Source: Saccoglossus kowalevskii
Taxonomy: Eukaryota > Hemichordata > Enteropneusta > Harrimaniidae
Assembly: GCF_000003605.2 (NCBI RefSeq)
Contig: NW_003147275.1
Coordinates: 374,145 to 438,144 of the forward strand
DNA length: 64,000 bases
Direction: 5' to 3'
Numbering within the stretch: position 1 is the first letter of the stretch; the number at the start of each line of letters is the position of its first letter. Positions 23,610-34,929 of this stretch are shown piece after piece. A program made the position numbers and the translations under genes. Below the pieces are notes generated by a model, which worked only from the letters and a program-made list of their open reading frames with translations, ran no database searches and was not told the DNA's origin.

Positions 23610-26239
23610 ATGAGACGGAGACGAAAGAAAACGAATCCAAAGAAGTTTGGAGAAAAACGTCGGCAGTAGAGATTTCGCCGAGGAAGTATGCAACAGTTTA
23701 ATCAATCGGCCGACGAGAAAGTAGCGACGTTCCGGAGATTGAAGACGATACAATGGAAAACCCACAATTTGTGCAACCTGAAGAAAGTGTCAGTATATCA
23801 GGATTGAAAGTCGCAATTTGCGAAACAGATGAGGATGACGAAGCTGAACTTGACACCATGACCGGCACAATTCGAATTGTTGACTTGGACATCATAAACG
23901 AACAAATCGCGGAAACAGCTGCGTGCGAACAATGTACAAACGACTCCTTCCGTATAGTAGAAATACTACAGCATGGTTTGGGATCGCATTTGTTATTGCT
24001 TGCAGTAATGAAACGCGCCATGTTCAAAAGCCGAAACAATTTGCGTCAACAAAAAAGATCGGTAGTCACTTTGAAACAGGAAGCTTGCAATCGGTGGTCG
24101 CGCGACTGGAAAAGGGTACCAAAGTTTGGCAAAATCGTCATCGTACATTGGTTAACCTCCACCAGTAACTCGCAGACCAGTTCTTGCCCACATCAAGGAA
24201 CGGCAAATTCAGCCAAAACTATTTTGGACGAGGAATTTAAGTTGGCTGCTAATAAAGTCCGAAATTGTTCGAGATACGGGTGGATTGCAAGATGACGGCA
24301 CAGCGAAAATCACTGTGTCTCTCGATGGGTCGTGCAGCAATCGAGGATTTTCTGCCAAAAACGGCGTGGAGTCAATAGTTTTATTGGATACAGGTAAATC
24401 AAACGATTTATTGTTTGACTCGCCTTTACTACGACGATCATTTTATTTCTCGAGTGGTGCCCGCCCTAGCAACATGACAGTGGCATGTTTATTATGATGG
24501 TTTTACGCGTGATTACGTTTCATGCTTCTGCATTTTGTAAATACAAATCGTTTTGTGCTTTTAATCTTGATCAGAGCATAATTTTTGATACATTTTCATT
24601 GTCACCATTAGGCAAGATTTTAGACAGTGTACATTTGTGCATCTACTGCTAACATTGCCAGAAATGGGAGGGCAAAGAGACGCAAGCTATGAGGATTGGT
24701 ACATGGACCATCTTCCCGACTAGCACTGTCAATCATGAGGGCAGTTCAAAGAGCATGGAACAGGAGGGAGCGGCTGCATTGTTCAGTCGATCATTAGAGG
24801 TACATAAATTCAGGTACCTGTCTATTATACACTATATAGATATTAGTTATGTATTTATTGTCGCACTTGGCATATAACAATCGGGGTCACGTATTTTTGT
24901 CTTTTCGTTTTTTTATTTATGTATTTTTTCTTCATATTATTCATTCAGATATACAACATTTATTTGAGACGGGGATAGCTCTGCATATCACACAGTGAAG
25001 TACACGTATGGAGATGAATTTCCTGTTGTAAAAGAGGAATACGTGCAGAAAAGAATGGGAACGCGGCTGAGAAGCTTGGATGGAAAAATTAAAGGCATGT
25101 TCAACACCGTTATCATTTTAGAATAGTTCGTTCTATATTCAACCCTAAAACGTACATTATGTTCATTTTATTTTTATATTTACACGGTTGGACAAAAATT
25201 AGGAGACGACAAATCATTGACAGGCCAGGGCCGGCTGAAACAAAAAAACATCAAAAACATTTTATGTCATTGCCATAAGGAATAACCGTGGTAAATATAT
25301 ATTATTATAATTACATAGTGTTGTACTACATGTCTCAAGCACCACATTAATTAATTCATAGAATAAATGGAGTAATCTCACTAACTGAACCATATTGAAC
25401 AATGTTATATTATAATTTTGTTTCTCCAAATTTTGACTTTATTTTCAGGGGATGTTGAAGACATGACCAAGGCAACTATCATGCACTATGATTGCACCTG
25501 GGAAGAACCACTGCACGAGTTCTGTCCAGAAGGTCCTAATACATGGTGCAAATGGCAGAGCGACAAATCTACCGGCAAATCCACTTACTTACTGTCTGTA
25601 GTGAAAGCAATATGGCCCATTGTAGAAAAACTTTTAAACAGAGATTTTCTGGAAGAGGCCAAACATGGATACACCCAGAATGCTAATGAGTCATTCCACC
25701 ATTATCTTTTGGGGTTCCTTCCAAAGGAAACGTACAATGGCTATGATGTAATTCGCCTAGGCACTTGCTTCACAATCGCACATTTTAATTCCGGAATGTT
25801 CAAATTTAATAAAGATTTGTAGCTTCAATTATGATTGCAAATACCTATCACTTCGTTGTCAGCATGTAAAGCTCAAACGAGTCATTACATCACGTGATCT
25901 GGAATATAGTACCAAAGGAGCAGAACCACGGAGTGTCAAGTATTGACGTCAGCATTTGTATGGCAGTGGCACATTTCAACAGCGGCATGGAAAAGTTCCC
26001 TTTGCGTTCCATGGACCAAGAACGACGCGAATGTGAGGCAAAATCTATCAGTTCGACAGAAAGTTCAAATATACAAAAAACCTCAGAATGGTAGAACATG
26101 GATGTACTAACAGTACAGGGGCAGCTCGTAACCGGGTCTATCGCGACATCGACGGCAACAAGAACACCCCCCAACGTGTTGTGTGTGTAAGAAACCGCGA
26201 AAAGGTCATCCAAGAAAGAGATGCACGCCCGTAAATTAA
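23610..26239 (+). pseudogene. Mutator-like transposase gene, copy 2 (better preserved, broken)
   Basis: It starts at 23610 with a very basic N-terminus (MRRRRKKTNPKKFGEKRR, then a stop). Then 23753-24295 has a CxxC-type N-terminal segment (IRIVDLDIINEQIAE, ACEQCTND). After a frame break, 24285-24393 has KITVSLDGSC and LLDTG with donor GTAAAT. Next come 24670-24799 (VNHEGSSKSMEQEGAAALFS), 24949-25094 (DGDSSAYHTV and YVQKRMGTRLRSLDGK, the acidic catalytic-type motif, with the expected Gly before DGD replaced by TGA) and 25449-25822 (HEFCPEGPNTWCKWQSDKST, YTQNANESFHHYLL, AHFNSG). A further C-terminal exon, 25870-26239, ends CVCKKPRKGHPRKRCTPVN. Order and motifs match Mutator-like transposases. 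Stops and frame breaks show it is dead unless some stops are removed by splicing. Confidence 0.7.
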
Positions 26240-26677
26240 TATTATGCTGTTACTACATTTGATATATGCGAATACATATTATCGATTATGTTTATCATAA
26301 AATAGCTGTAATTTTAATATTGCATATTAATAAAATAGTTTACAACATTATAGAAAATATTTTATTATACAATTTAAATCCCTTCGATGCTCTCTACTAG
26401 ACTGGCTAAGTTGGAAATTTTTGTTTTTTAATCTCGCACAATTCCTGATCAGGCTGGGTTTTGCCGTAGCTTCTGATCAATATAAATTGAAAGAAAACAA
26501 ACTCCAGACTTTGTCAGTCTACATTTCCTCCATCAACAATACAGTCTTCCACAGAAAACGTGTCATGCATAAATTATGCAACCAAATATAATAACAATAG
26601 TATGTAGGCAGGAAGTTTGATTCGTGTACTTTATTCACACTGTATATTATTGATTGAGATTATTGTTAAAAGTATTC

Positions 26678-26797
26678 CTACTCTATTATGGGATATCACC
26701 GAGTTATGTTTAGCTTGTTGGGGCTATATAAAGACTTCTACTCTATTATGGGATATCACCGAGTTATGTTTAGCTTGTTGGGGCTATATAAAGACTT
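26678..26797 (+). promoter_or_regulatory. Exact 60-bp tandem duplication carrying a TATA box
   Basis: 26678-26737 and 26738-26797 are identical 60-mers. Each ends ggggctatataaagactt, so each contains a strong TATA element (tatataaag). It lies just upstream of the second coding sequence in unit 2. Promoter function is inferred. The duplication itself is certain. Confidence 0.55.
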
Positions 26798-26819
26798 TAG
26801 TATACAATTTATCAGCTTG

Positions 26820-29176
26820 ATTCATGACTCTAGTTCTGAACATCCTCTTGGCTATGGTGATCTGTATGCACATGTTCCTGAGTTCACTACAACTTTTGGT
26901 ACAAGTTCAGCACTGCCACCACCACTACGGACAGATTTGTAAAGACATCCATACGGGTTTCAACACATTTATTATAATACTTACCTCAATACTACCACGG
27001 ACACCCACTACCCAGGTCATGATCTACAAACAATACAATTATCCTACACCAGCAGCTGAAAGATCTATGCAACTTTGAGCAAAAAGACCTAGCCATGCCT
27101 TTCTGTCGTTCCATCACATCACCCAACACTCTTATTAATAGTGAATGCTGGAAATTAAGGTAAGCATTTTTATTTTGCTCATCTTCTTCATATCAAACCG
27201 TTTGGCCGATCATATTTGCCGCAAATTATTCTGTACATAATACATTCCTGTGAAGTAAGCGCAATTGCTTTTATACTTGAGTTTCATTCACAATAACACA
27301 TAACCCTCTTTTGTCATGTCACAAATAAATTGTGAACTCGTGTCTGACAAGGATGAAGCTATTTAAACTAAAAATCATATCAAATAGCGATTATTCAAGA
27401 GGTGTGTAAACAAGTACTGTTTTAGACATTGTGTCATATCATTTCATTTCATTTACTTTTATGCACATGACAGAGTGAAAAGGTAAACTCACAAAGCTTA
27501 TGTGTCTAGTGTCTTTGTTCCTTCATAAGTTGGTGTGAATTGGTATACAACAGTTATCTTCCTAACCACACCTCTGCTTTGTGGCTTTTAAACATTGGGA
27601 CAGAACAGCACTGTCATCTAGAAATGTGTCACCAAATTGTACATATTAACAAATATTTATCAAAGATCTTTTAGTTGTTAACTACATACCCAACTAGTAA
27701 ACTTAAATTCTTTGAAATTAAGTTGAGAAGAAAGATTGCTTTTGTTGAGCTTTACAGAAAGAAAGGGTATGGATTATTTTACCTAGTAAACAATTGGCAT
27801 TTTTTTTATTGTGAAAGATGCAAGTAAATGTCAACTTTTAATTTTGTCTTTACAGGAAGATAATTAAGACAAATTCATGGACCAATTAAACTTACAAGAA
27901 TGTCCTGTCGAGGAGCCTGATTCGGTACATTGTTATTCATTAATGTGGCAACACTATTCTTCATAGGAAATTGGAAGAGGATAATTTAAGCAACAATTTC
28001 ATGAAAGGATTACTGCAAAAGAAAAAGTAAATTAACAATTATAGTTATGTGTCACAAAAGAGTACAACTCAGTGATTTTTTTTAAATCGCCATACTGATC
28101 TAGTAATTATTTATTTAGCCTAACAATGTCACTCGATGGGACATCATATTGTTAATTTTCTTCAAAGGTTCTCAAAATAACATCATGGCATAATTGACTC
28201 TTTGATAGCTATTACCTGTAGTGGAAAACGCAGATTTGGACCATGACAACAAGAATGATGATATATATGTTATATCTGGTTAATGTTTATATTATGACTT
28301 AGTAGTTTGATAAATCTTTTGTTGTAACAAATTGCATTTATTCATATTGTTAATTATTATATTAACACACCATATTTATTGATACCAATCTGAATGAAAT
28401 TAACATTAATATTCTATTCTTCTTTTTAATTCCAGCCTGTAATACATTGTCTGTCAATAAGATGATGAATATTGCAGCTAAAGGTTGGTGTTTGTTCTTT
28501 TATTAATATTGATGAAGAGTTTAAATAATGGTATGGCATTATTCTTTTCTTTTCTCTTTTCATTTATTGTTGACTGTGACTGAAGCAATATATCTATATT
28601 TCAGGAGGACATTTCTCCTTTGTACAAATAAATAAAATATTACTTGAAACATGGATGAATGTCACATTAATTGGGCACACGTACAGGTGAGACGAATTTG
28701 GTTTTATATCCATAAAAATACCCTTTTAAATTCACCAATGTTTGTCTATATATTTAAATTCATAAACTATAAAAAAAAATACATTATGTTTACCACTCAC
28801 ACAATGCCAATAGCTCAGTTGTATTTAGCTGATACATTGTGAATTGGGTATATATATTAATAATAACACCCATCATGGTTGCTGTGAATTGTGTACACAG
28901 GGTTTACTATGACTTTAGAAGTAGGTCTTGGTACATTATACATGACCCACCTATATTACTCTATGTTGTAAAGTATGTGCTTTGTCTATTTGGCTGTCAT
29001 GTATCTAAAAGCTATATTATTTATATTGACTTTTTGTGCATTTACATGTGAAATCACACAGGCTTTTACCTTATTATTTTCATATTCAGATTAAAGACAA
29101 TGTTACTTGGCCAAGAAAACTGATAAGTGATTATGACATAACCGAAGATGCCGACTTTAAGTGGGACATACAATGA
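26820..29176 (+). pseudogene. Unidentified second coding sequence in unit 2 (exon remnants)
   Basis: Exon-like parts: 26831-26942 (EHPLGYGDLYAHVPEFTTTF, then PPPLRTDL and a stop), a decayed HPYG-like stretch to the donor at 27159 (AAG|GTAAGC as in unit 1), 28438-28485 (NTLSVNKMMNIAAKG, phase-1 end), 28604-28686 (GGHFSFVQINKILLETWMNV, compatible phase-1 start), and the terminal exon 29090-29176 (DNVTWPRKLISDYDITEDAD, FKWDIQ, TGA). The last exon differs from unit 1 by one residue and keeps its length, suggesting past or present constraint. Family unknown. Confidence 0.42.
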
Positions 29177-29659
29177 CATATTTGAGAGGAGTGCCAGCAA
29201 ATGTGGGCATGTGATTGACACAGCTTTCAACGACAAATCTTACATTGAACAAGTCCGAGGTAACAAAAGTACTAAAAAGTCTGAATAATTTTCATTACGG
29301 TATGACTGGTAACTTGTATAGTACTGGTGATGTTCTTATTAATTTTGGAAAGTTTCTGTTTCTTTTGTAATTTTTTTAGTGCAGGCGTGTTCTTGCTCGG
29401 GTAGTTTTTTTGGTCATGTCTCGTGACTTCATCAGTACAATATAAGCCTGAACAACCAAATCAAAGCAAAAATATAAAAAATCCTCAAGAATCTCTGTGT
29501 ATGTGTTGATTCTGTTTGAATCTTTTACTATAATTGTAATTTACAGGAATGTAAATCTCAATGTCACCAACATTTCCCAAATACTGCATATGAGGCAAAA
29601 TTGGTTATTTAACTGAGTTTCATGCAAATGAAAAGGAACACCAATTTAGCAGAATACCG

Positions 29660-30450
29660 AATTTCCAGGACGATTTACAATATATCATGGAAGAAAAAAT
29701 CCAAGGACTTTGCAAACAGTTGATAATGAATACCTCAAACTAAGATCAAAACAAGACAAGACTTGTATACTTGATAAATATGTATACAAAAGGCTATCTT
29801 TGTACTATCAAGATATAAGTTGTTATTACCTAATAATGTTATTCTGAATTGAATTGATAGTGGATATAAAATAATTCATCAGTTGAACTAAATATGTTGG
29901 TTGACTTGTGGACAATATGGTCTTTTGGTGCTCCATGTACACATTGTGATTCGAAGTAGCGCCGTCACCTGTGAGCTAAAAGTAATTGCTTCAACAAGTA
30001 TATTCTAGGTAATAACTTTCCAAATAAGTGGGAACAAATTATCAACAGTGCGGCCAGTTGTAGGATAGTGTCGCAAAATCTGGATTAGACTTTTTGCTGC
30101 TCACAGAATGTCTTGCCAGAGTTGACAGATCTACAATTATTTTCCGAAATTCAAAAATAAAACAACACGTACGTTTGATTCTCTTCAAAGTTAGTGAATC
30201 CATCGCAGTAATTAATTCTTCAAGTACTTGAAAGCAAATTACAAAATAATCAAAGCCATCTAATTATTTTTCTGAAATTGGTACATTATGCTTGTTTCAA
30301 CTTCTGGAAATGAATTTGCAACGTCCTTGGATTTTCTCTTCCATGATAGTTTTCAGATCAAGACCCTTCTTAAATAATGATCTTTCTCTCTGTGTTTCAT
30401 AGGCTCTATTACTTGGTTATGAAACACTCAGAAATTCTGATTTTGTGAAA
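29660..30450 (-). pseudogene. P-like (THAP9-type) transposase fragment 2
   Basis: The minus strand shows LFKKGLDLKTIMEEKIQG (near 30380-30330), HYPTTGRTVDNLFPLIWKVI (near 30060-30000) and a GATSNH-type segment near 29940 with a frame change. This order resembles P-element/THAP9-type transposases, where a conserved xDGAxxN motif follows. It is homologous to 14980-16060. Several stops. Confidence 0.5.
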
Positions 30451-30461
30451 CTTCGCAGCTA

Positions 30462-30980
30462 GAGAACATCAGATCAGAGAGTCCTTTTTTGTTGGATTAC
30501 ATTCATCGTGCTAAAATTGGGAAGCCATTGTTTTACATAATTCATTATATTGAAGAAAAATGCATCAACACATATTTTTCTTCTGTTTCAAAAATGAAAA
30601 AAATTCCAATAGACTATATTTAAAAATTAATTTAATTTTAAATGCATATGCTCAACCCAGATTCTCAAAAAAAAAAGAGATGCAACAAAAAGTACACTTA
30701 ATCACAGCATAAACTGTTTTACCATGTTGAGAACATCAGATCAGAGAGATCCTTTTTTGTTGGATTACATGCATCGTGCTAAAATTGGGAAGCCATTGTT
30801 TTACATAATTCATTATATTGAAGAAAAATGCATCAACACATATTTTTCTTCTGTTTCAAAAATGAAAAAAATTCCAATAGACTATATTTAAAAATTAATT
30901 TAATTTTAAATGCATATGCTCAACCCAGATTCTCAAAAAAAAGAGATGCAACAAAAAGTACACTTAATCACAGCATAAAC
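30462..30980. repeat. Tandem duplication of about 252 bp
   Basis: 30462-30714 and 30729-30980 are nearly identical direct copies (both run from gagaacatcagatcagagag to cacttaatcacagcataaac), separated by 14 bp. Differences are a few bases, such as poly-A length and attcatcg/atgcatcg. The duplication looks recent. Confidence 0.92.
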
Positions 30981-30989
30981 GCCCAACAT

Positions 30990-31790
30990 CAGTGGCATTT
31001 AATGACCTCGATTTGTTTTACTTTAAATGATATGTTGACTCCATTTTTTCTTTACACCAACATTATATTCCAGGTCCTTTACATGTTGAGTTCTCCTTGT
31101 TCTACCTAAAGCATTCAACCAAAAACAATATTTTGTTTTTACTCTGAAAAGAATGGAATTGAAATGGAAAATCGTATTTGTAATCTATTTCTCTTATTTT
31201 GTTTAATAATACACAGTTGATTTCAGATGGATTTTGTTTGGTTTGGCTAATGGAGTTGATTGCTGAATATGTTGGTGATAGTTCACACACAATAGTAGTT
31301 AACCCATGAAAATAATTGAATGAAGTCTGCAATTGGGTAAATACCGAAGACTACTTAAGCAGTGTGTCTAGGTTAGGGGACCAGTAATGGAATTATTCAT
31401 TGGAGTTACTTCATTGATCAACATACAGCGGTTTCGTATCAACTTCACGATTTAAAAACAAGTCATTGATAATTCTAGCCTGATATTGGGTGTCTGATAG
31501 AGGTCCAACATGGGGGCGTGGCACATGTGATTGTAGTCCCTTTTCATCCGACTAAGAAGTAACAAAAACCAATGGAGGACAATATCAAAACCCCGTAACA
31601 AGGAAGGTAACAGTATATATTCACCTTTGAGAACATCACAATGAACTTGTTTGACATGTCCCCGAAAACCACTCGCCCTGTTGTGTGTCTTGTAGCATGA
31701 AGGCAATTGTACACAATTCAATATTAATATCTCGATCAATGAAATCAAGTCACTTTAAGTCTTCCAAATAGCTTGTTTTGATTCGTCAAA
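30990..31790. other. No recognised gene
   Basis: Short frames on both strands (for example minus 31332-31102 and 31748-31452) without domains. I see no repeat relationship to the neighbouring modules. Confidence 0.4.
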
Positions 31791-31799
31791 CAATGACAA

Positions 31800-32560
31800 C
31801 AACAACAACTGATTCGAATTGGGTATATACCCCTCATGGTTACTCTGTGCTGTGAATTGTGTACACAGGGTTTACTATAATGTTTTAACAAAACCCCTTG
31901 ATACATTAAAATAACCTACCAATGTTGTGTAGTCTGTGGGTATAATTTGGCTGACATGCATCTAAAAACTATTATTTTTTTGTGCATTTACATGTAGAAT
32001 CACACATGATTTTACCTTAATAGCAGAATTTTTTTGTTGAGAAAAAATAAAATTTTAAACTATGTTTAAAACGAAGCAGTTTCTGATGAGACCGACAGTA
32101 AATTCACATATTGTGGCATGAATAACAGCAACAGAAACTTCAAAAATGTGGATTGACACAGCTTTCAAAGACAGATTTTCCATTTGACAAATAGTGAACC
32201 CAGGGCATGGCGACAGAGTGTTTGCAGGCTGTCTATTCTTTGAAGTCTACAATGTCAATGTGTACCAGTATATATATATTATTTATATTATTATCTATTG
32301 TGTATTTTTATTTAGTATATTTGTTATTATATTCCAAGATGATATATATATATATCAACTTGGAATATGATAACAAAAATACTAAATAAAAAAGACAATA
32401 GATATTTTTTTTGTTATCATATGGCTGGTAGCTTATGTAGTACTGGTGATGTTTTCATAAATTTTCGAAAGTTTACATTTTAGGTGCAGGCGTTTTTTTC
32501 AAACTGTACACAATTCACGACAACCAAAACAATTCAAAACTAAATATAAAAATGCTCAAG
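31800..32560 (+). repeat. Third, partial copy of the module 3' part
   Basis: Homologous to 22450-23160 and 28840-29470: the blocks gaattgtgtacacagggtttacta, gcatttacatgtagaatcacac, gattgacacagctttcaaagac and gtactggtgatgtt occur in the same order. The terminal exon seen in the other two copies is not recognisable here. Confidence 0.65.
32294..32402. repeat. 109-bp near-perfect palindrome
   Basis: The arms, about 50 nt each, pair around a (AT)n centre: tctattgtgtatttttattt on the left matches, inverted, the right end near aataaaaaagacaataga. The middle attccaagat pairs with a(t/c)cttggaat. A few mismatches. It lies inside the third module copy and could fold as a long hairpin. Confidence 0.85.
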
Positions 32561-32589
32561 AATCTGTAACTTTCCATCCAGAGAACATT

Positions 32590-32820
32590 AAATGACTACA
32601 CTAATTACTTCAGACCACAACACGGTATAAGCCATAAAGAACTTGCAAAATTGATTATTGAAAGTGGAATCACCAACATTGAAGAGAATCAAACCTATGT
32701 GGTTTTACTTCATACTGAAGCTAAAATCAAACACGATCTAGTTTTTGATAAACACACAATTGATTGGATTTGTGAATTTGGGGAAACTCAACTCTGGCTA
32801 GACTTTCTGTGAGCTGCAAA
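32590..32820 (+). pseudogene. P-like transposase fragment 3
   Basis: The plus strand reads NYFRPQHGISHKELAKLI, then ENQTYVVLLHTEAKIKHDLV and FDKHTIDWICEFGE before a stop. It corresponds to the same catalytic segment as fragment 1 (VVLLHDEVKVKQDLVFD), on the opposite strand. At the position of HDE it has HTE, so a conserved acidic residue is lost. Confidence 0.5.
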
Positions 32821-33382
32821 AATTCTAATCCAGATTCGGTGACACATGCACTAGTCTTGATTACCAACCAGGTGTTGTGCAAGTGTTGTATACTAGCCCA
32901 CAATTTGTTTGTGGTAACAAATTATCAACAGTACAGCCATTATATACAACAAGTGATGATGATACTTTGAATCGCAAGCTGTACAAAATGCACGCAATAA
33001 ATGAAGCACCACAAATCAAATCAACATATTTAGTTCAACCGATGGGATGATCTACTTTTTCTCTGATGAGCCAGTCATAAGGACTGACAATGACAATGGC
33101 TATATAAATACTTTAGAACTATGATGAGACAAAACAACTGTCATAATAAAGGTGAATAAAGTACATGAAAATAAAGTTTCCTATGAACTCTAGATCACTA
33201 TATTTTGTGGTAGTATTTACAATGTAACAAGGCAACGCTGACACTGTACTGGTGTAATTTTACCAGTGTATGCAGCAATATTTGCAATATGCTGATGTAC
33301 CTTTAATTTGCATTTTGATTTTCATAGTGATCTCTTTTAGAGAAGCTTGATCAATGAGTACAGTTCATCTTAATTTTGCCAG

Positions 33383-33558
33383 GATTCTCACAACATTGTC
33401 ACAGAGAAGGTGTGAACAATGACCCTACTTTACACAAGTGTTTGGCTACCAAGAAAACAAGATTAGACTTGATCGCTTGTCAACATAGAAGACCAGCTTT
33501 GGGGAAAGTGGTCGACAACTCGCCCTACCAAAATAGAGTCAACGAATTACTGCATTAA
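33383..33558 (+). other. Exon-like open frame, family unknown
   Basis: After ttttgccag the frame reads FSQHCHREGVNNDPTLHKCL, then RLDLIACQHRRPALGKVVDN, and ends NELLH with TAA at 33556-33558. The composition looks protein-like and an acceptor precedes it, so it may be a last coding exon of a decayed transposon gene. I do not recognise the family. Confidence 0.3.
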
Positions 33559-33688
33559 TACAACTCAAAATAGCTATCAACATGTTTCCATATCTAATTT
33601 TTGTTTAATAAAATATTTCCACTGCACCGCACTGCACTCTTGTAATTGATTAATGTGAAAAAAGTATAGCATAAAGCCAGATTACAAA

Positions 33689-34920
33689 ATGCAGAATCAA
33701 GAACCAACAAGCAGTTGGAGAATTGGCACAACCAGTATTTCGGCTTCCAATCTCGAGAAATTTGATGGATCGACAGGACCAAAACAAGCAGAATTGTGGC
33801 ATAAATGGTGATAATGTTTTGAAAGATTAAGAACAGAACGTGAACAGGTCCGTACACTGGGAGAATGTGCAGATGATATTATTACTACTCTCCATATTGA
33901 TCAGGAAACTGTTACATATGACAATGTGAAAAACTCTCTCAATGATTACTATGAAGTTCGTCACAACATAATTGTAGAACGAATTCTATTCTACAAATGC
34001 CAGGGGAAACAATTGATGGACTTGTACAGGTTAGCTGAAAATGCGAATATGGTGCCTTATAAGGACAGAATCGTTGTTGGGGTTTCAGATATTTCGCTGT
34101 CAGACCACCTCCTAACGACTTCATATTTAACGCTTCAATAGTTATGCAAACATGTCTACAGACAAAAGCCAGAAAACAAAGTCGAGAAGTAGTTTGTGGG
34201 GACTCTAAGCTAAGTAATGTGGATTCCGTAAAACGCACATAGCCAAGAAGTAATCAGTAATACAAGTCTTAGTTCAGGAAATTTTACAAGCAAGGTTACA
34301 ACCGTACCAGTAATCAAAGACACATTAGCTGTAACTGGTGTGGTGGACAGTGTCACAAACGTTGAATATGTCCTGCCAGAGAAGCAACATGTCACAAATG
34401 TCAGAAAAACGGACACTGTAACAAGTTTGTCGTAGTTCTATGCAAAGCAGTAAAGTAAACACAATTCAAAATCTTGAAGAAATCGATATGCCATTAATCA
34501 GAGAAATAAATAGAGGCAATGAATAGTGGAGTGCAGAAATAAAGGTAAATGGCCATGATACACACTTCAAGTTAATACCAGTGTTTCAGTCATTGGTGAC
34601 AAAGTTCCATGGCTGCAAAAGAATAAATTTAGTCAGACCCAGCAATCTCTTCGAGGACCGTCTGTTACCAAACTTTCGGTCATCGGTACATTTCAAGCTA
34701 TGCTACAATAACACTATGAAACTTTTGAGAATGACACCTTGCATACTACGTTTTTGCATCAGAATGATGCAATTTAGCCCAAATGTGTAATACATTCCAG
34801 GGAAACCTCAAATTTCAGCGCATACTTTATCGCACACCAGTCAGTGGGTGCATCCAGCTGACACAGCATTCAGCGTAGATATTCAGAGTGAAGTCGAACA
34901 CGTCGTTAGTCACTCAGTAA
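33689..34920 (+). pseudogene. Gypsy-type gag-protease remnant
   Basis: ATG at 33689. The gag part reads LEKFDGSTGPKQAELWHKW, then stops, then GECADDIITTLHIDQETVTY and VERILFYKCQ, ending DRIVVGVSDISLSDHLL. A Cys/His-rich stretch (about 34320-34430) resembles two zinc knuckles, and VNGHDTHFKL followed by an altered DTG-like site near 34580 marks the protease. A later stretch (DTAFSVDIQSEVEHVV, near 34860) could be from further downstream in the polyprotein after a deletion. Numerous stops and shifts. It is a different family from the element at 5.6-10 kb. Confidence 0.6.
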
Positions 34921-34929
34921 ATGTAATGT

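Larger units (their letters stand above)
23500..29460 (+). repeat. Tandem module, unit 2
   Basis: Direct repeat of unit 1, with the same order: Mutator-like transposase, spacer, second coding sequence, 3' flank. Relative to unit 1 it carries about 590 bp more at 28245-28843, and it lacks the TTAA element. Two paralogous copies in tandem imply duplication of the whole block rather than two independent insertions. Confidence 0.7.

Noticed and set aside
23698-24039. 113-codon minus-strand frame
   Set aside because: Antisense shadow of the Mutator-like N-terminal exon, whose motifs are on the plus strand.
33939-34416. Minus-strand frames of 99 and 68 codons
   Set aside because: Antisense to the Gypsy gag-protease remnant.
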